Part shown: positions 1-8,696 of the stretch, piece after piece
Layout of the letters: each line of letters begins with the position of its first letter
Position numbering within the stretch: the first letter of the stretch is position 1
Source: DATKLX01 sp035542155
GTDB taxonomy: Bacteria > Chloroflexota > Anaerolineae > Anaerolineales > Anaerolineaceae
Assembly: GCA_035542155.1 (NCBI GenBank)
Contig: DATKLX010000245.1
Span: 1 to 55,715, forward strand
DNA: 55,715 nt
Direction of reading: 5' to 3'
Program-made: the position numbers and the translations under genes
Notes under the pieces: model-generated
What the model saw: the letters and a program-made list of their open reading frames with translations, nothing else
Database searches by the model: none
Told to the model about the DNA's origin: nothing

Positions 1-1
1 G

Positions 2-64
2 GGCTACAAGACCTGGCCGGGAATGACCAGCGGCTTGATGGTGGCTGGAGTGGGTGTGGCTTAG
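2..64 (+). CDS. C-terminal end of an unidentified protein (partial)
   Basis: An open frame runs from the window edge to a TAG at 62-64 and reads GYKTWPGMTSGLMVAGVGVA. The small hydrophobic tail would fit the end of a membrane protein, but 20 residues are too few to assign a family. It is reported because the frame is open to the edge and the next 90 bases look like an intergenic region with a promoter. It could be chance. Confidence 0.35.
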   Translation, partial: GYKTWPGMTSGLMVAGVGVA

Positions 65-155
65 CCCACCATCCTCTTTCATGGAGAAAAACTGCCTGGC
101 CGATTTTTCCCAATTCGCCTACCAATCTTGGGACAAACACCGTTCTCATTTCTTA

Positions 156-365
156 TTTACGCGCTTCGCGGAAACGTGTATAATAATGGTGTTGAGTATC
201 TCCCTCTGTGGAGGGGGATTTAAAAACGGATCGATCACCCTTTGAACGATTGAAATAGTCGAAAGTTTGTGTTGGTTCCATGCCTGCCGTACGCCGGGGA
301 TGGTCGCCGTTTCGTCGGATGGGGGAAATCGAGTCGGGTCTGTGTTATTCTGAAGAGAGGATCAA
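156..365 (+). promoter_or_regulatory. Promoter and long 5' leader of the RRM protein gene
   Basis: A -35-like TTTACG (156-161) and a perfect -10 TATAAT (179-184) are separated by 17 bp. Transcription would start near 191, giving a leader of about 175 nt before the ATG at 366. The leader has a small C-rich/G-rich hairpin near 199-215 and ends with the ribosome binding site AGAGAGGA. Long structured leaders are common on cold-inducible RNA-binding protein genes, so temperature control is a plausible inference. No other gene is seen between 65 and 365. Confidence 0.6.
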
Positions 366-758
366 ATGAATATCTACGTAGGCAATCTGTCGTTCCAGGC
401 GGGCGAGGACGAAATCCGGCAGGCATTCGCGGCGTACGGTACAGTGGCGTCGGTCGCGATTATCAAGGATAAGTTCACCGGCGAATCCCGCGGTTTCGCG
501 TTCGTGGAAATGCCCAACCAGGCCGAGGGCCAGGCCGCCATCCAGGGAATGAATGGCAAAGAGCTGCGCGGCCGGTCCCTGACCGTGAACGAAGCCCGCC
601 CGCGCACCGAAGGCAGTGGAGGCGGCGGCCGGGGTGGGTTTGGCGGCGGTGGTGGTTATGGCGACCGGCGGGGCGGCGGCGGTGGTACTGGCCGCGGCGG
701 TGGTCGGGGCGGCAACGACCGCAACCGGGGTGGTGGCGGCGGTCACCGCGACTGGTAA
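366..758 (+). CDS. Glycine-rich RRM RNA-binding protein (130 aa)
   Basis: Residues 1-80 form one RNA recognition motif with RNP2 (IYVGNL, at the N-terminus) and RNP1 (RGFAFVEM, near residue 43). Residues 85-130 are a low-complexity tail of Gly and Arg with few other residues. This is the layout of the Rbp proteins of cyanobacteria and Chloroflexota and of plant glycine-rich proteins: single-stranded RNA binding by the RRM, with the RGG-like tail adding affinity or condensate formation. Such proteins are often cold-induced. An AGAGAGGA ribosome binding site lies just before the ATG and a strong hairpin terminator follows the gene. Cytoplasmic, post-transcriptional role. Confidence 0.9.
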   Translation: MNIYVGNLSFQAGEDEIRQAFAAYGTVASVAIIKDKFTGESRGFAFVEMPNQAEGQAAIQGMNGKELRGRSLTVNEARPRTEGSGGGGRGGFGGGGGYGDRRGGGGGTGRGGGRGGNDRNRGGGGGHRDW

Positions 759-774
759 CCTGAATAGAAATCGA

Positions 775-806
775 AAAGATCCCTGCCGAAATAGGCAGGG
801 ATCTTT
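775..806. terminator. Bidirectional hairpin terminator between convergent genes
   Basis: Perfect 13-bp stem (775-787 with 794-806) around a 6-nt loop. The arms start with AAAGAT and end with ATCTTT, so a short A/T run flanks the stem on both strands. It separates the RRM gene from the convergent methyltransferase gene and touches the latter's stop codon. Confidence 0.8.
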
Positions 807-1390
807 CATCGTTGGAATTCACCCCTCGTTTCTGTTCTGACCAGCAGATACCAGTTCGAGGCCTGGTTGTGCAGATGGCTTGGCCAGACCTGGGCCAGAT
901 GAAAAAAGGAGCCAAAGGCTTCGCTCATCGTCTCTGCCGTCAGGCCAATCCCAAAGTGCCCGGGAATCATCCCCCAAATCAAAAATTGGCTCCCTGGATG
1001 GGTCAGGCGAGCCAACTCGCCAGCACACCGTTGTCTGGCAACTGCACCCAGACTGTGCAGGCAGCCGACATCCAGAATGACGTCAAAGGATTCATCTAAA
1101 AAACTCAAATCGGTCACATCATGGACGAAAAAGGCCAGGTTTTCCAGAGTTTGTCCGGCTTTGCTTCGCGCCAACTCGATCGCCCGGGGCGAAAAATCGA
1201 TCCCCACCACGGAAAACCCCCTTTTCGCCAGGTAAATCGCGTGGGTACCCGTGCCGCAGCCCAGGTCCAGCAATCGTCCGCCTGGCCTGGATCCCAGTTC
1301 CAACACCGGGTCAGGAATGCTGCCGTCATCCCACCCTGGCTGCGAGAAACGATAGGCCAGGTCGTAAAATGTTTGCCCCAGAATCGCCAT
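806..1390 (-). CDS. Class I SAM-dependent methyltransferase (194 aa)
   Basis: A Rossmann-type methyltransferase. The SAM-binding motif I (LLDLGCGTGTH) lies near residue 40, followed by an acidic loop (VVGIDFSP) and the motif IV region (DVILDVGCLHSL), matching the Methyltransf_11/25 group. The N-terminus FYDLAYRF...WDDG is typical of small thiol or metabolite methyltransferases of the tellurite-resistance-like group, but the substrate cannot be read. The ATG at 1390 is chosen because a GGAGG sits 6 nt upstream; an in-frame start at 1432 would add 14 residues without a site. It stands alone and converges on the RRM gene through a shared terminator. Confidence 0.85.
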   Translation of the reverse strand: MAILGQTFYDLAYRFSQPGWDDGSIPDPVLELGSRPGGRLLDLGCGTGTHAIYLAKRGFSVVGIDFSPRAIELARSKAGQTLENLAFFVHDVTDLSFLDESFDVILDVGCLHSLGAVARQRCAGELARLTHPGSQFLIWGMIPGHFGIGLTAETMSEAFGSFFHLAQVWPSHLHNQASNWYLLVRTETRGEFQR

Positions 1391-1492
1391 ACAAGCCTCC
1401 GTTGAACTGTTTGAACCAGTATAGCGATCCATTATGAAAAAATAGTGACAGGAAATGGGAAAGACTTTGAAAGGTAGGTAGTACTCGCGTGC

Positions 1493-1521
1493 TTGACAAA
1501 GACTCCTCCCGCTGATATGGT
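1493..1521 (+). promoter_or_regulatory. Promoter of the response regulator gene, near-leaderless
   Basis: Consensus -35 TTGACA (1493-1498), 17-bp spacer, and -10-like TATGGT (1516-1521). The expected start of transcription (about 1528-1531) falls at or within 3 nt of the ATG at 1531, and no Shine-Dalgarno sequence fits between. The mRNA is therefore probably leaderless. Confidence 0.65.
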
Positions 1522-1530
1522 TAGAGCATC

Positions 1531-2280
1531 ATGACAGCTCTCAACGTCCTCCTGGTCGAAGATAACGCTGCCCTGCGGCGGGCGATGAAGGCCGGGCTGG
1601 AGAAAACAGGCCAGGTCCGGGTGGTTGAGGAGTGTGCCAGCGGCGAGGAAGCGCTGGCCCTTTTCCTGGATCTATCCAGCGGCCTTCTGGCTGTGCTGAT
1701 GGACGTGGCCCTGGCGGGCGCGCTCAACGGCATCCAGGCCGCGGTTTGTTTGCGTCGCGAATACCCGCGCCTGCCCGTGGTGTTCTACACCATCCAGGAC
1801 GACGACGCGTACTACCGCGATTTTCTCCGTTCGGGGATCCTCAGCCACTATGCCTACGTGCGCAAGAGCAACTATTTGCTGCCCGAGAGCGTCCTCCCGC
1901 TGTTGCGCGATGCCGCTGCCGGGCGCAGCTTTATCGATCCAGAGATCGAATCGCGGGTCCAGGAGGTGCGCCATAAGGACGCCAACGACCCCCTGGTCCT
2001 GCTCGAGCCCAACGAGCAAGCCGTGGTAGCCCTGCTCGCCCAGGGCCTGACCAACGAGCAGATCGCTGCCCGCCTGGGCTACCGCGACGCGCGCGCTGTC
2101 AGCCGGACCAACGGCCAGATCTACACCGCCTGGAACCTGGACAATTCCACGACAGATGAGAAAGTCGCCCGCACCCGCGCTGTGCTGATCTACCACCGCC
2201 GTCAGTTGCTCGTCTGGGATGAAAACGGCATCCCCTGCGCCACCGACTCCCTGGGCCGCTGGACGCCTATAGGCACATAG
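1531..2280 (+). CDS. Response regulator, receiver plus LuxR-like HTH (249 aa)
   Basis: Residues 5-125 are a CheY-like receiver: acidic pocket ED near residue 10, phospho-acceptor Asp58 (VLMDVAL), and Lys in the YVRKSNY segment. The C-terminal half holds a helix-turn-helix (LTNEQIAARLGYRDARAVS, about residues 172-190) resembling LuxR/GerE-type DNA-binding domains but more divergent, followed by about 60 residues with no recognised domain. The histidine kinase 107 bp downstream on the same strand is the likely partner. The ATG lies 9 nt after the -10 box, so translation is probably from a leaderless message. Confidence 0.85.
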   Translation: MTALNVLLVEDNAALRRAMKAGLEKTGQVRVVEECASGEEALALFLDLSSGLLAVLMDVALAGALNGIQAAVCLRREYPRLPVVFYTIQDDDAYYRDFLRSGILSHYAYVRKSNYLLPESVLPLLRDAAAGRSFIDPEIESRVQEVRHKDANDPLVLLEPNEQAVVALLAQGLTNEQIAARLGYRDARAVSRTNGQIYTAWNLDNSTTDEKVARTRAVLIYHRRQLLVWDENGIPCATDSLGRWTPIGT

Positions 2281-2387
2281 TTGCTAAGTGAATGGGGTGC
2301 CTGGCCACTAGGTCGACCATGTGCCCAATCGAGCAGGCAACGAAGCAACATAGTAATTTCTCACTGTTCTCGGTTCTCGCTTAACCC

Positions 2388-4628
2388 ATGTCCCTTTCTC
2401 CTCTCCTCGACTGGTACATTCTGACAGTCTCCTTTTTCAACACCATCTCCCTCTTCTGGCTGGGGCTGATGATACTGTTGAACGGGAACCGCCGCTCGGT
2501 GGGGACTTGGCTGACCGGGTGGGGCCTGCTGCTGGCGGCGCTCTTTTTCACCAGCCACACCGCTATCCTCGGCCGCGGGTTGGACATCGTTGGGTATGGG
2601 ATGGATTTCTGGTGGACGGCGAGCTGGGTCCCGGCGCTCACCGCGCCGCTGGCCTGGTATGGGGCCATGCTGTGGTATGCCGGGTTCCGTTTCGACCAGC
2701 CGCACCGCCACCGTCCCTGGCTGCTGGGCGTCCTGGGGCTGTTCGCGGCGCTCGTCTTCCTGCTGATCTTCGCCAACCCGCTGCCTGATTACACCTCTGT
2801 CGCCGGGCGGTTTTTCGTCGCCACCCCTTCAATCGCCGGTGTGCCCCTTTTGATCCTGGCCTATTTGATCTACTCGCTGGCCTGCTATCTGCTGCCCCTC
2901 GACCTGTTCCTGCGCCGCTCGGCTCCCCGTGAGGCTGCCGCGCGAGAAGGCTCACTCCCAAACGACCCCCGCGAGCTGGCGCGCCCCTGGCTGGTCGTGG
3001 CCTCTCTCTTCCTCCTCCTGGCGGGTTTCGTGCTGGCCTGGACGGCGTTCTGGGCAGTCCGGGCCGATCCGTCGCTCTCGTTGAGCCAGCCGGCGGCGGC
3101 CGCGCAGGTCAAAATCCTGGACCTGACGGTCGCATCCCTGGTTGCCCTGGCGATCACCGTGCTGGGCCGGGCCATTGTGGCTTACGAGGTCTTTACCGGA
3201 CGGCCGCTGCCGCGGGTCGGTTTCTTCCGTCACTGGCGGAGCACCGTCCTCCTCGCCGCGGGGTATGGGGCGCTGGCCGCCGGGGCGATTGTCATCCAGC
3301 TTCGCCCGTTGTACAGCCTGATGCTTTCCACCGCGCTGATGACCTTCTTTTACGCGCTCTTTAGCTGGCGGAATTTTGCCGAGCGCGAGGATTTCATGAA
3401 CCGGCTGCGGCCGTTCGTCGCCAGCCAGGACCTCTACGACCAGATCGTCCACCCGGGATCCACCGCCGGCGCTGAAGGCGAGCGGGCGACCACGCCCCAG
3501 GCTCTGTTTGAGAACCTCTGCGGGGATGTGTTGGATGTGCGCTCGGCCTGGCTGGTCCCGGGCGGCGCACTGGCCACGCTCGCCGGGCCGCCACTCGTCT
3601 TCAACCCCCCGGACAGCACGGTTCATCAGGCCATCCTGCTCACGGCTGCGGCGCTCGAGGCTCGCTTCCAGGATCCCGTACTGCGCTGCCTGGCCGTCCA
3701 GGACCTCTTTCCCGGCGAGACCGTCTGGGCGGTCGCCTTGTGGAACGACCGGCGTTTCGGCGGAGCGCTCCTGCTCTCTCCGAAATGGGACCGCAGCCCC
3801 TTCACCGAAGAGGAGATCGAGATCGCCCAGGCCGGCGGGGAACGCCTGCTGGATGTGCTCGCCGGGGTCGAGATGGCTCGCCTGGCCATGGACCTTCTCC
3901 GCCAGCGGATCGCCCAGGTGCGCGTTTTAGAAGGCCAGGGGAGGCGCGTCCTCCACGACGAAGTGCTCCCCGAGCTGCATACCGCGATCCTCTACCTCTC
4001 CGGCCAGGAGCAGACGCCGGAAATCCGCCAGGCGGTGGAGACCCTTTCCAGGGCTCACCGGCGCATTTCAAACCTCATGCGGGATATCCCTTCTTCGGTT
4101 CCGGCTCGCCTGGCCCAGGGCGGGCTGGTTCCCGCCCTGCAGAGCCTGCTGGCGAGTGATTTCCAGCGTGATTTTGACGGTGTGGCCTGGCAGCTCGAGC
4201 CAGCCGCCGCGGAGGCCGCAAACCGGATGCCGCTGTTCGCGGCTGAGGTGGTGTTCTTCGCCGCTCGCGAGCTGGTGCGCAACGCGGCCCGCCATGCTCG
4301 CGGGCCTGACCACCGCCGGCTGGACCTGCTGATTTCTTTAGCCAGCCTGCCGCATCAGGCTGGCCTGGCGCTGGCGGTCGAAGATAACGGGGTTGGGTTG
4401 AAATCGGGTTTCGAGGATCGACGCGACCGTGGCCCCGCCCAGGGGAACGCCGCGGACTCGCCTGTGCCTGCGCCTGTTGTGCATTCCAAGGTGCAGGAGG
4501 GAAACGGCCTCCGTTTCCACAGCGCCATGCTGGCCGCGGTCGGCGCCAGCCTTGAGATCGGGCCCTGCCCGGCGGGAGGGGTGCGCGCGGTGATCCGTAT
4601 GGCCGCCCCATCGCCCGGGACGCGCTGA
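2388..4628 (+). CDS. Membrane sensor histidine kinase, HisKA_3 type (746 aa)
   Basis: The first 330 or so residues contain about eight hydrophobic segments (for example VSFFNTISLFWLGLMILL), forming an integral membrane sensory domain. A GAF-like region follows (about 370-500). A NarL/DegS-type dimerisation segment comes next, with the probable phospho-His in RRVLHDEVLPELH (about residue 524), and then a HATPase region: N-box ELVRNAARHA and G1 box VEDNGVG. Together with the upstream regulator it forms a two-component system; the signal is unknown. No good ribosome binding site precedes the ATG. The final 50 residues of the ATPase domain carry a Pro/Ala-rich insert between the G boxes. Confidence 0.85.
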   Translation: MSLSPLLDWYILTVSFFNTISLFWLGLMILLNGNRRSVGTWLTGWGLLLAALFFTSHTAILGRGLDIVGYGMDFWWTASWVPALTAPLAWYGAMLWYAGFRFDQPHRHRPWLLGVLGLFAALVFLLIFANPLPDYTSVAGRFFVATPSIAGVPLLILAYLIYSLACYLLPLDLFLRRSAPREAAAREGSLPNDPRELARPWLVVASLFLLLAGFVLAWTAFWAVRADPSLSLSQPAAAAQVKILDLTVASLVALAITVLGRAIVAYEVFTGRPLPRVGFFRHWRSTVLLAAGYGALAAGAIVIQLRPLYSLMLSTALMTFFYALFSWRNFAEREDFMNRLRPFVASQDLYDQIVHPGSTAGAEGERATTPQALFENLCGDVLDVRSAWLVPGGALATLAGPPLVFNPPDSTVHQAILLTAAALEARFQDPVLRCLAVQDLFPGETVWAVALWNDRRFGGALLLSPKWDRSPFTEEEIEIAQAGGERLLDVLAGVEMARLAMDLLRQRIAQVRVLEGQGRRVLHDEVLPELHTAILYLSGQEQTPEIRQAVETLSRAHRRISNLMRDIPSSVPARLAQGGLVPALQSLLASDFQRDFDGVAWQLEPAAAEAANRMPLFAAEVVFFAARELVRNAARHARGPDHRRLDLLISLASLPHQAGLALAVEDNGVGLKSGFEDRRDRGPAQGNAADSPVPAPVVHSKVQEGNGLRFHSAMLAAVGASLEIGPCPAGGVRAVIRMAAPSPGTR

Positions 4629-6914
4629 CTATTTCTCCTGTTTTTCTTGCTGAATTTTCACAAAGGCCTTCACCACGGCCGGGTCAAAAAGTTTCCCTGC
4701 CTGGTCGGTGAGATAGACCAGAGCCTGTTCCTCGGACCAGGCACGCCGGAAGGGCCTCTCGGAACAAAGCGCGTCCCATACGTCAATTACGGCAAAGATC
4801 CGTGCGGAAAGCGGGATGCTGTCCCCTTTCAATCCCGCCGGATAGCCGCTCCCATCCCATTTCTCGTGATGGTACACCGGAATTTCGAGCGCCGGGCGCA
4901 AGTCCACGATCTGTTCCAGCATCTTGCGGGCTTCCAGCGGATGGCGGCGCACGATCTCCCATTCCTCCTCGGACAGCGGCCCGGGCTTGAAGAGGATCTC
5001 GTCCGGAATCGCTATTTTGCCGATGTCGTGGAGGAGCACGCCGCGCTGAATGTGCACCAGATCATCGCGGTCAATGCCCAACCGTTCCGCCAGGCGCAGA
5101 GTCAGTCCAGCCAGCGCCCGTGCATGGCCAGCCTGCTCGTGGTCGTGAATCTCCATCACCCGCGAGAGGGCTTCAATGGCGCCTTCTGAGGCCAGCCTCA
5201 AGCGAGCGTTTGACCGCTGAAGCTGCTCGAACAACTCGGCGGTTTCGATCGCAATTGCAGCCTGTGTGCCCAGTGCATTCAAGAAATCAATAAAATCCGG
5301 GTTCTGCTCGACTTTCTCGCTGTGGAACAACTGCAGGACCCCCTTGATTTTTCCCTTGGCGATCAAGGGTATGCCGATGTAGGTCACGAACCCGGCCATG
5401 CGCATTTTATCCCGAAAGACTTTATCCAGCAGCTCCGGATCGGTGGTAAATTCCAGCTCGCGAGTCACCGCGATCCGCCCGGCGCTGCTCTGTCCCAGGC
5501 GCAGGCGGGTACCGGTAAATTCGGGATAATTCACTCCTCGAAAGACGGAGGTCTTCAGGGTATGCAGGTGCGGGTCATAGAGCATCACGCCCGCGGCATC
5601 GATGTGTAACTGCGAGGTAATCTGGGTGATGAGGATGTTCAGAGTCAGGTGCAGATCCAGGCTGGCGGAAATCGCCTGGTCGATGGCGCGGAGCGCCGTC
5701 ATGCGCTGGAGATGGATGGCGGTTTGTTCGTGGAGGCTGGCCCGGTAAATGGCGTTCGCGGCGGTCTGGCCCATCTCCAGCAGGATGTCCATCTCTTCCT
5801 GGCGGACGGGAGTTCGGCGAGCAAACCACAGGTTGCCCATTACCTGTTTCTCTCCAATCAGGGGGATGCAGCCAAGCGCCTTGAAATCCATCACCACCCC
5901 GTAGTTGGTCACATCAGCTTTTTCCTGGATAAGGTTATCAAGATAGGGCTGGTCGCGGAGCTGGAGAAGAATCTCGACCGAGGTGAAATTGCGCAGTTCC
6001 TGGCCCGTCCAACCAGCCCACGCTCCACGGGCCAGCTTCATCACCAGATTCTGCATGCGCTCGTCGAAGATCACCACTCCGGAAGCATCGCTGTGGAGCG
6101 CCGCCTGGAACTGGTCCAGGATCACCGGGTAAATCTCATCGTAGGTCAGGGCGTCGCGTAAGGCGGTGGTCAAGCTGGCCACCGCTTCCAATTCAGTGAT
6201 CTGCTGCTTGCGCTCGCGGATATCCACCACTATCGAGAGCAGGCAGGGAATGCCGCCATATTGGACGATGGTGAAAGTAGCCAACCCAAAAATCAGTTGC
6301 CCATCCTTCGCGCGCAGCAAAACTTCCTGGTTCCTGATTTCCTTTCCCTCTTGCAAGGACTGAATGAGCTGCTCGCGATGCTCCGGCTGAGCCCACAGGT
6401 TAATCTCCAGGGGGGACCGGCTGAGCACCTCTTCTCGCTCGTAGCCAAGCAGAGAAACAAACCCATCGTTGACCACCAGGAAACGCCCATCCACCAGGGA
6501 CCCGATGGCGATCGAGACGGGGCTGGAATATATCAGCTTGGTAAGCGTATCCTCGATCGAGAAACGGTCACTGATATCGCGGACAACGCCTTCCACGGCC
6601 AGAAAGTTCCCTTCTGCGTCGTATTCCATATGGACGTGCTGCTCGGTGAGGATGACCCGGCCATCTTTATGGATCCAGCGCATCTGGAAATAAGGGGGTA
6701 CAGGCTTGCCCAGCAGCAGGTTTTCGAGGATCGGACGGTCATCGAGATGGGCAATCTGAAGAACTTTGCCAGGATGCTGGTAAAAATCCTCGGGGAGATA
6801 GCCGAGCAGCCCTTCGACGGAAGGGCTCACGTATTCATACCTGCGCTCGGGTTGAAATACAAACCGGAAGAGGACATCCGGGGATTGTTCCACCATCCTG
6901 CGGAACTTCCCCAT
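4629..6914 (-). CDS. PAS-PAS-GAF-GAF-HD-GYP cyclic-di-GMP phosphodiesterase (761 aa)
   Basis: Two N-terminal PAS/PAC domains (LFRFVFQPERRYEYVSPSVE and a second near residue 140) and two GAF domains lead to a C-terminal HD-GYP domain (about residues 585-755). The catalytic motifs are intact: HDIGK, HHEKWDGSGYP and the following IFAVIDVWDAL. This is the RpfG type of phosphodiesterase that opens c-di-GMP, controlled by signals sensed in the PAS and GAF domains. No membrane segments are seen, so it is cytoplasmic. It ends 1 nt from the convergent histidine kinase gene. A TTG start at 6986 would add 24 residues encoded by a GTTCTCG-rich repeat, so the ATG at 6914 is preferred. Confidence 0.88.
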   Translation of the reverse strand: MGKFRRMVEQSPDVLFRFVFQPERRYEYVSPSVEGLLGYLPEDFYQHPGKVLQIAHLDDRPILENLLLGKPVPPYFQMRWIHKDGRVILTEQHVHMEYDAEGNFLAVEGVVRDISDRFSIEDTLTKLIYSSPVSIAIGSLVDGRFLVVNDGFVSLLGYEREEVLSRSPLEINLWAQPEHREQLIQSLQEGKEIRNQEVLLRAKDGQLIFGLATFTIVQYGGIPCLLSIVVDIRERKQQITELEAVASLTTALRDALTYDEIYPVILDQFQAALHSDASGVVIFDERMQNLVMKLARGAWAGWTGQELRNFTSVEILLQLRDQPYLDNLIQEKADVTNYGVVMDFKALGCIPLIGEKQVMGNLWFARRTPVRQEEMDILLEMGQTAANAIYRASLHEQTAIHLQRMTALRAIDQAISASLDLHLTLNILITQITSQLHIDAAGVMLYDPHLHTLKTSVFRGVNYPEFTGTRLRLGQSSAGRIAVTRELEFTTDPELLDKVFRDKMRMAGFVTYIGIPLIAKGKIKGVLQLFHSEKVEQNPDFIDFLNALGTQAAIAIETAELFEQLQRSNARLRLASEGAIEALSRVMEIHDHEQAGHARALAGLTLRLAERLGIDRDDLVHIQRGVLLHDIGKIAIPDEILFKPGPLSEEEWEIVRRHPLEARKMLEQIVDLRPALEIPVYHHEKWDGSGYPAGLKGDSIPLSARIFAVIDVWDALCSERPFRRAWSEEQALVYLTDQAGKLFDPAVVKAFVKIQQEKQEK

Positions 6915-7000
6915 GTGCGGTTTGGAACGTCCCTCCCGCAGCCGGTGGATTTTCACGGTTCTCGATTCTCTTTGTTCTCCGTCCAATCCGTGTCCTGGAT

Positions 7001-8410
7001 CTAAATATTGATACTGTGACCTTCGGCGTCGTGAGCCGCTTCCATCAGGGCTTCACTGAGGGTGGGGTGAGCGTGCACGTTGCGGGCGATCTCGTTCGGG
7101 GTCAGCTCCATCTCCTGGGCGAGGGTCAGCTCGGGGAGTAACTCCGATACTTCGGGGCCGATCATGTGCGCTCCGAGGATTTCGCCGTACTTCGCGTCGG
7201 TGATCAGCTTGACAAAACCGGTGTAATCTCCCAATCCCAGGGCTTTGCCGTTGGCTTGGAAGGGGAAGCGACCGACTTTGACATCGTAGCCCTTTTCCTT
7301 CGCCTGGGCTTCGGTCAGCCCGAAGGACGCCACCTGGGGTTGGCAGTAGGTAGCCCGGGGCATCATGACGTAATCCAGGGTGACCGTTTCGGCGCCGGCG
7401 ATGTTTTCGGCGCAGATGATCCCCTGAGCGGAAGCGACGTGGGCGAGGAGCAGTTGGCCGGTCACGTCGCCGATTGCCCAGATGCCAGGCACGTTGGTCG
7501 CCATGCGTTGATCGATCTCGATAAAGCCGCGCTGGGAGAGCCTGACTCCGGCATCTTCGAGACCCAAATTGGCGCTGTTGGGTTTGAAACCGATTGCCAT
7601 CAGGGCCTGGTCGGCTTCGAGCGTCTTTTCTACGCCGTCCGGGCCGGCCACCTTCACTGTGACTCCTTTGTCCGTGGTCTGGACCGACAGCACGCGGGTC
7701 CCGGCCATTGTTTTCATCCCGCGCTTATTGAAGGCTTTGGTCAGCTCGCCGCTGACCTCCTCATCCTCTATCGGCAGGATGCGCGGCAGCATTTCGACGA
7801 TGGTCACATCCATGCCGTAGCCATTCCAGACTGTGGCGAACTCACAGCCAATCGCACCAGCGCCGATAATCACCACCGATTTGGGGAGGTCCGTCTGGAG
7901 GATCGCCTCGAGATAGCTGACCACCTTTTTCCCATCGATCTTGACGCCCGGGATGGAGGCCGCATAGGCGCCGGTGGCCAGGACAATATTCTTGGCCTGG
8001 AGCTCCACCGTTTTCTGGTCCGCCCCGGTGACCTGGAGGGTGTTCTTGCCGGCCAGGCGGGCTGTGCCCATGTGCACGTCAATCTTGTTTTTCTTCATCA
8101 AGAAGCCGACGCCGCGGACCAGCCGCTCTGAGACCTGCCGGCTGCGTTTGACCGCTGCGCTGTAATCCAGGACGAGGTTATCAAAGGAAAAACCGAATTC
8201 TTTCCCACGCTCGCGCAGGGTGTGGGCCAGCTCGGCGTTGCGGAGCAGCGCCTTGGAAGGAATGCAGCCCACGTTCAGGCAGACGCCGCCCAACCACTGC
8301 CGGTCCACAATCGCTGTTTTGAGCCCCAACTGGGCTGCCCGGATGGCGCAGACGTACCCACCAGGCCCCGCGCCAACGACAATCACATCATACTGCTGGT
8401 TTTCGGTCAC
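7001..8410 (-). CDS. lpdA: Dihydrolipoyl dehydrogenase E3 (469 aa)
   Basis: Flavoprotein disulfide reductase that reoxidises dihydrolipoamide of 2-oxoacid dehydrogenase complexes with NAD+. Visible features: FAD-binding VIVVGAGPGGYVCA at the N-terminus, redox-active pair in GGVCLNVGCIPSK, NAD-binding VVIIGAGAIGCEFA (about residue 175), second FAD motif GIWAIGDVTG, and the C-terminal interface with catalytic HAHPTLSEALMEAA. Full length for the family. The GTG at 8410 is preferred because GAGGA lies 5 nt before it; a GTG at 8422 has no such site. It is the only E3 in the window and probably serves both E1/E2 systems here. Confidence 0.95.
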   Translation of the reverse strand: MTENQQYDVIVVGAGPGGYVCAIRAAQLGLKTAIVDRQWLGGVCLNVGCIPSKALLRNAELAHTLRERGKEFGFSFDNLVLDYSAAVKRSRQVSERLVRGVGFLMKKNKIDVHMGTARLAGKNTLQVTGADQKTVELQAKNIVLATGAYAASIPGVKIDGKKVVSYLEAILQTDLPKSVVIIGAGAIGCEFATVWNGYGMDVTIVEMLPRILPIEDEEVSGELTKAFNKRGMKTMAGTRVLSVQTTDKGVTVKVAGPDGVEKTLEADQALMAIGFKPNSANLGLEDAGVRLSQRGFIEIDQRMATNVPGIWAIGDVTGQLLLAHVASAQGIICAENIAGAETVTLDYVMMPRATYCQPQVASFGLTEAQAKEKGYDVKVGRFPFQANGKALGLGDYTGFVKLITDAKYGEILGAHMIGPEVSELLPELTLAQEMELTPNEIARNVHAHPTLSEALMEAAHDAEGHSINI

Positions 8411-8696
8411 GTTATTCCTCACTCATGATGTTTTCAAGAAGAATGATCGCCCCTCCGGGGGCCCATTTATTGTACTATGGAACGGAAGACAGGGAGAACA
8501 GTGAAGGGCAGCCAAATGCAGTGAAAAGCAGTGAAGGACAGTATCTTTCCCTCCCCCAAATCCTGCTTTGTGGATTTTGGCGCGCCAGCGGGCAGGAGGG
8601 GGTGTTCCCTTTTGATACTTCAATGGTGTGCTCGCAACCCCCCACATTGAGAATCAGCTACAATTAATCATCACTGTTTTATGGAGGAATTACCTG

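Noticed and set aside
54..245. 63-codon frame at the left edge
   Set aside because: It has no site or motif, and it overlaps the -35/-10 promoter of the RRM gene.
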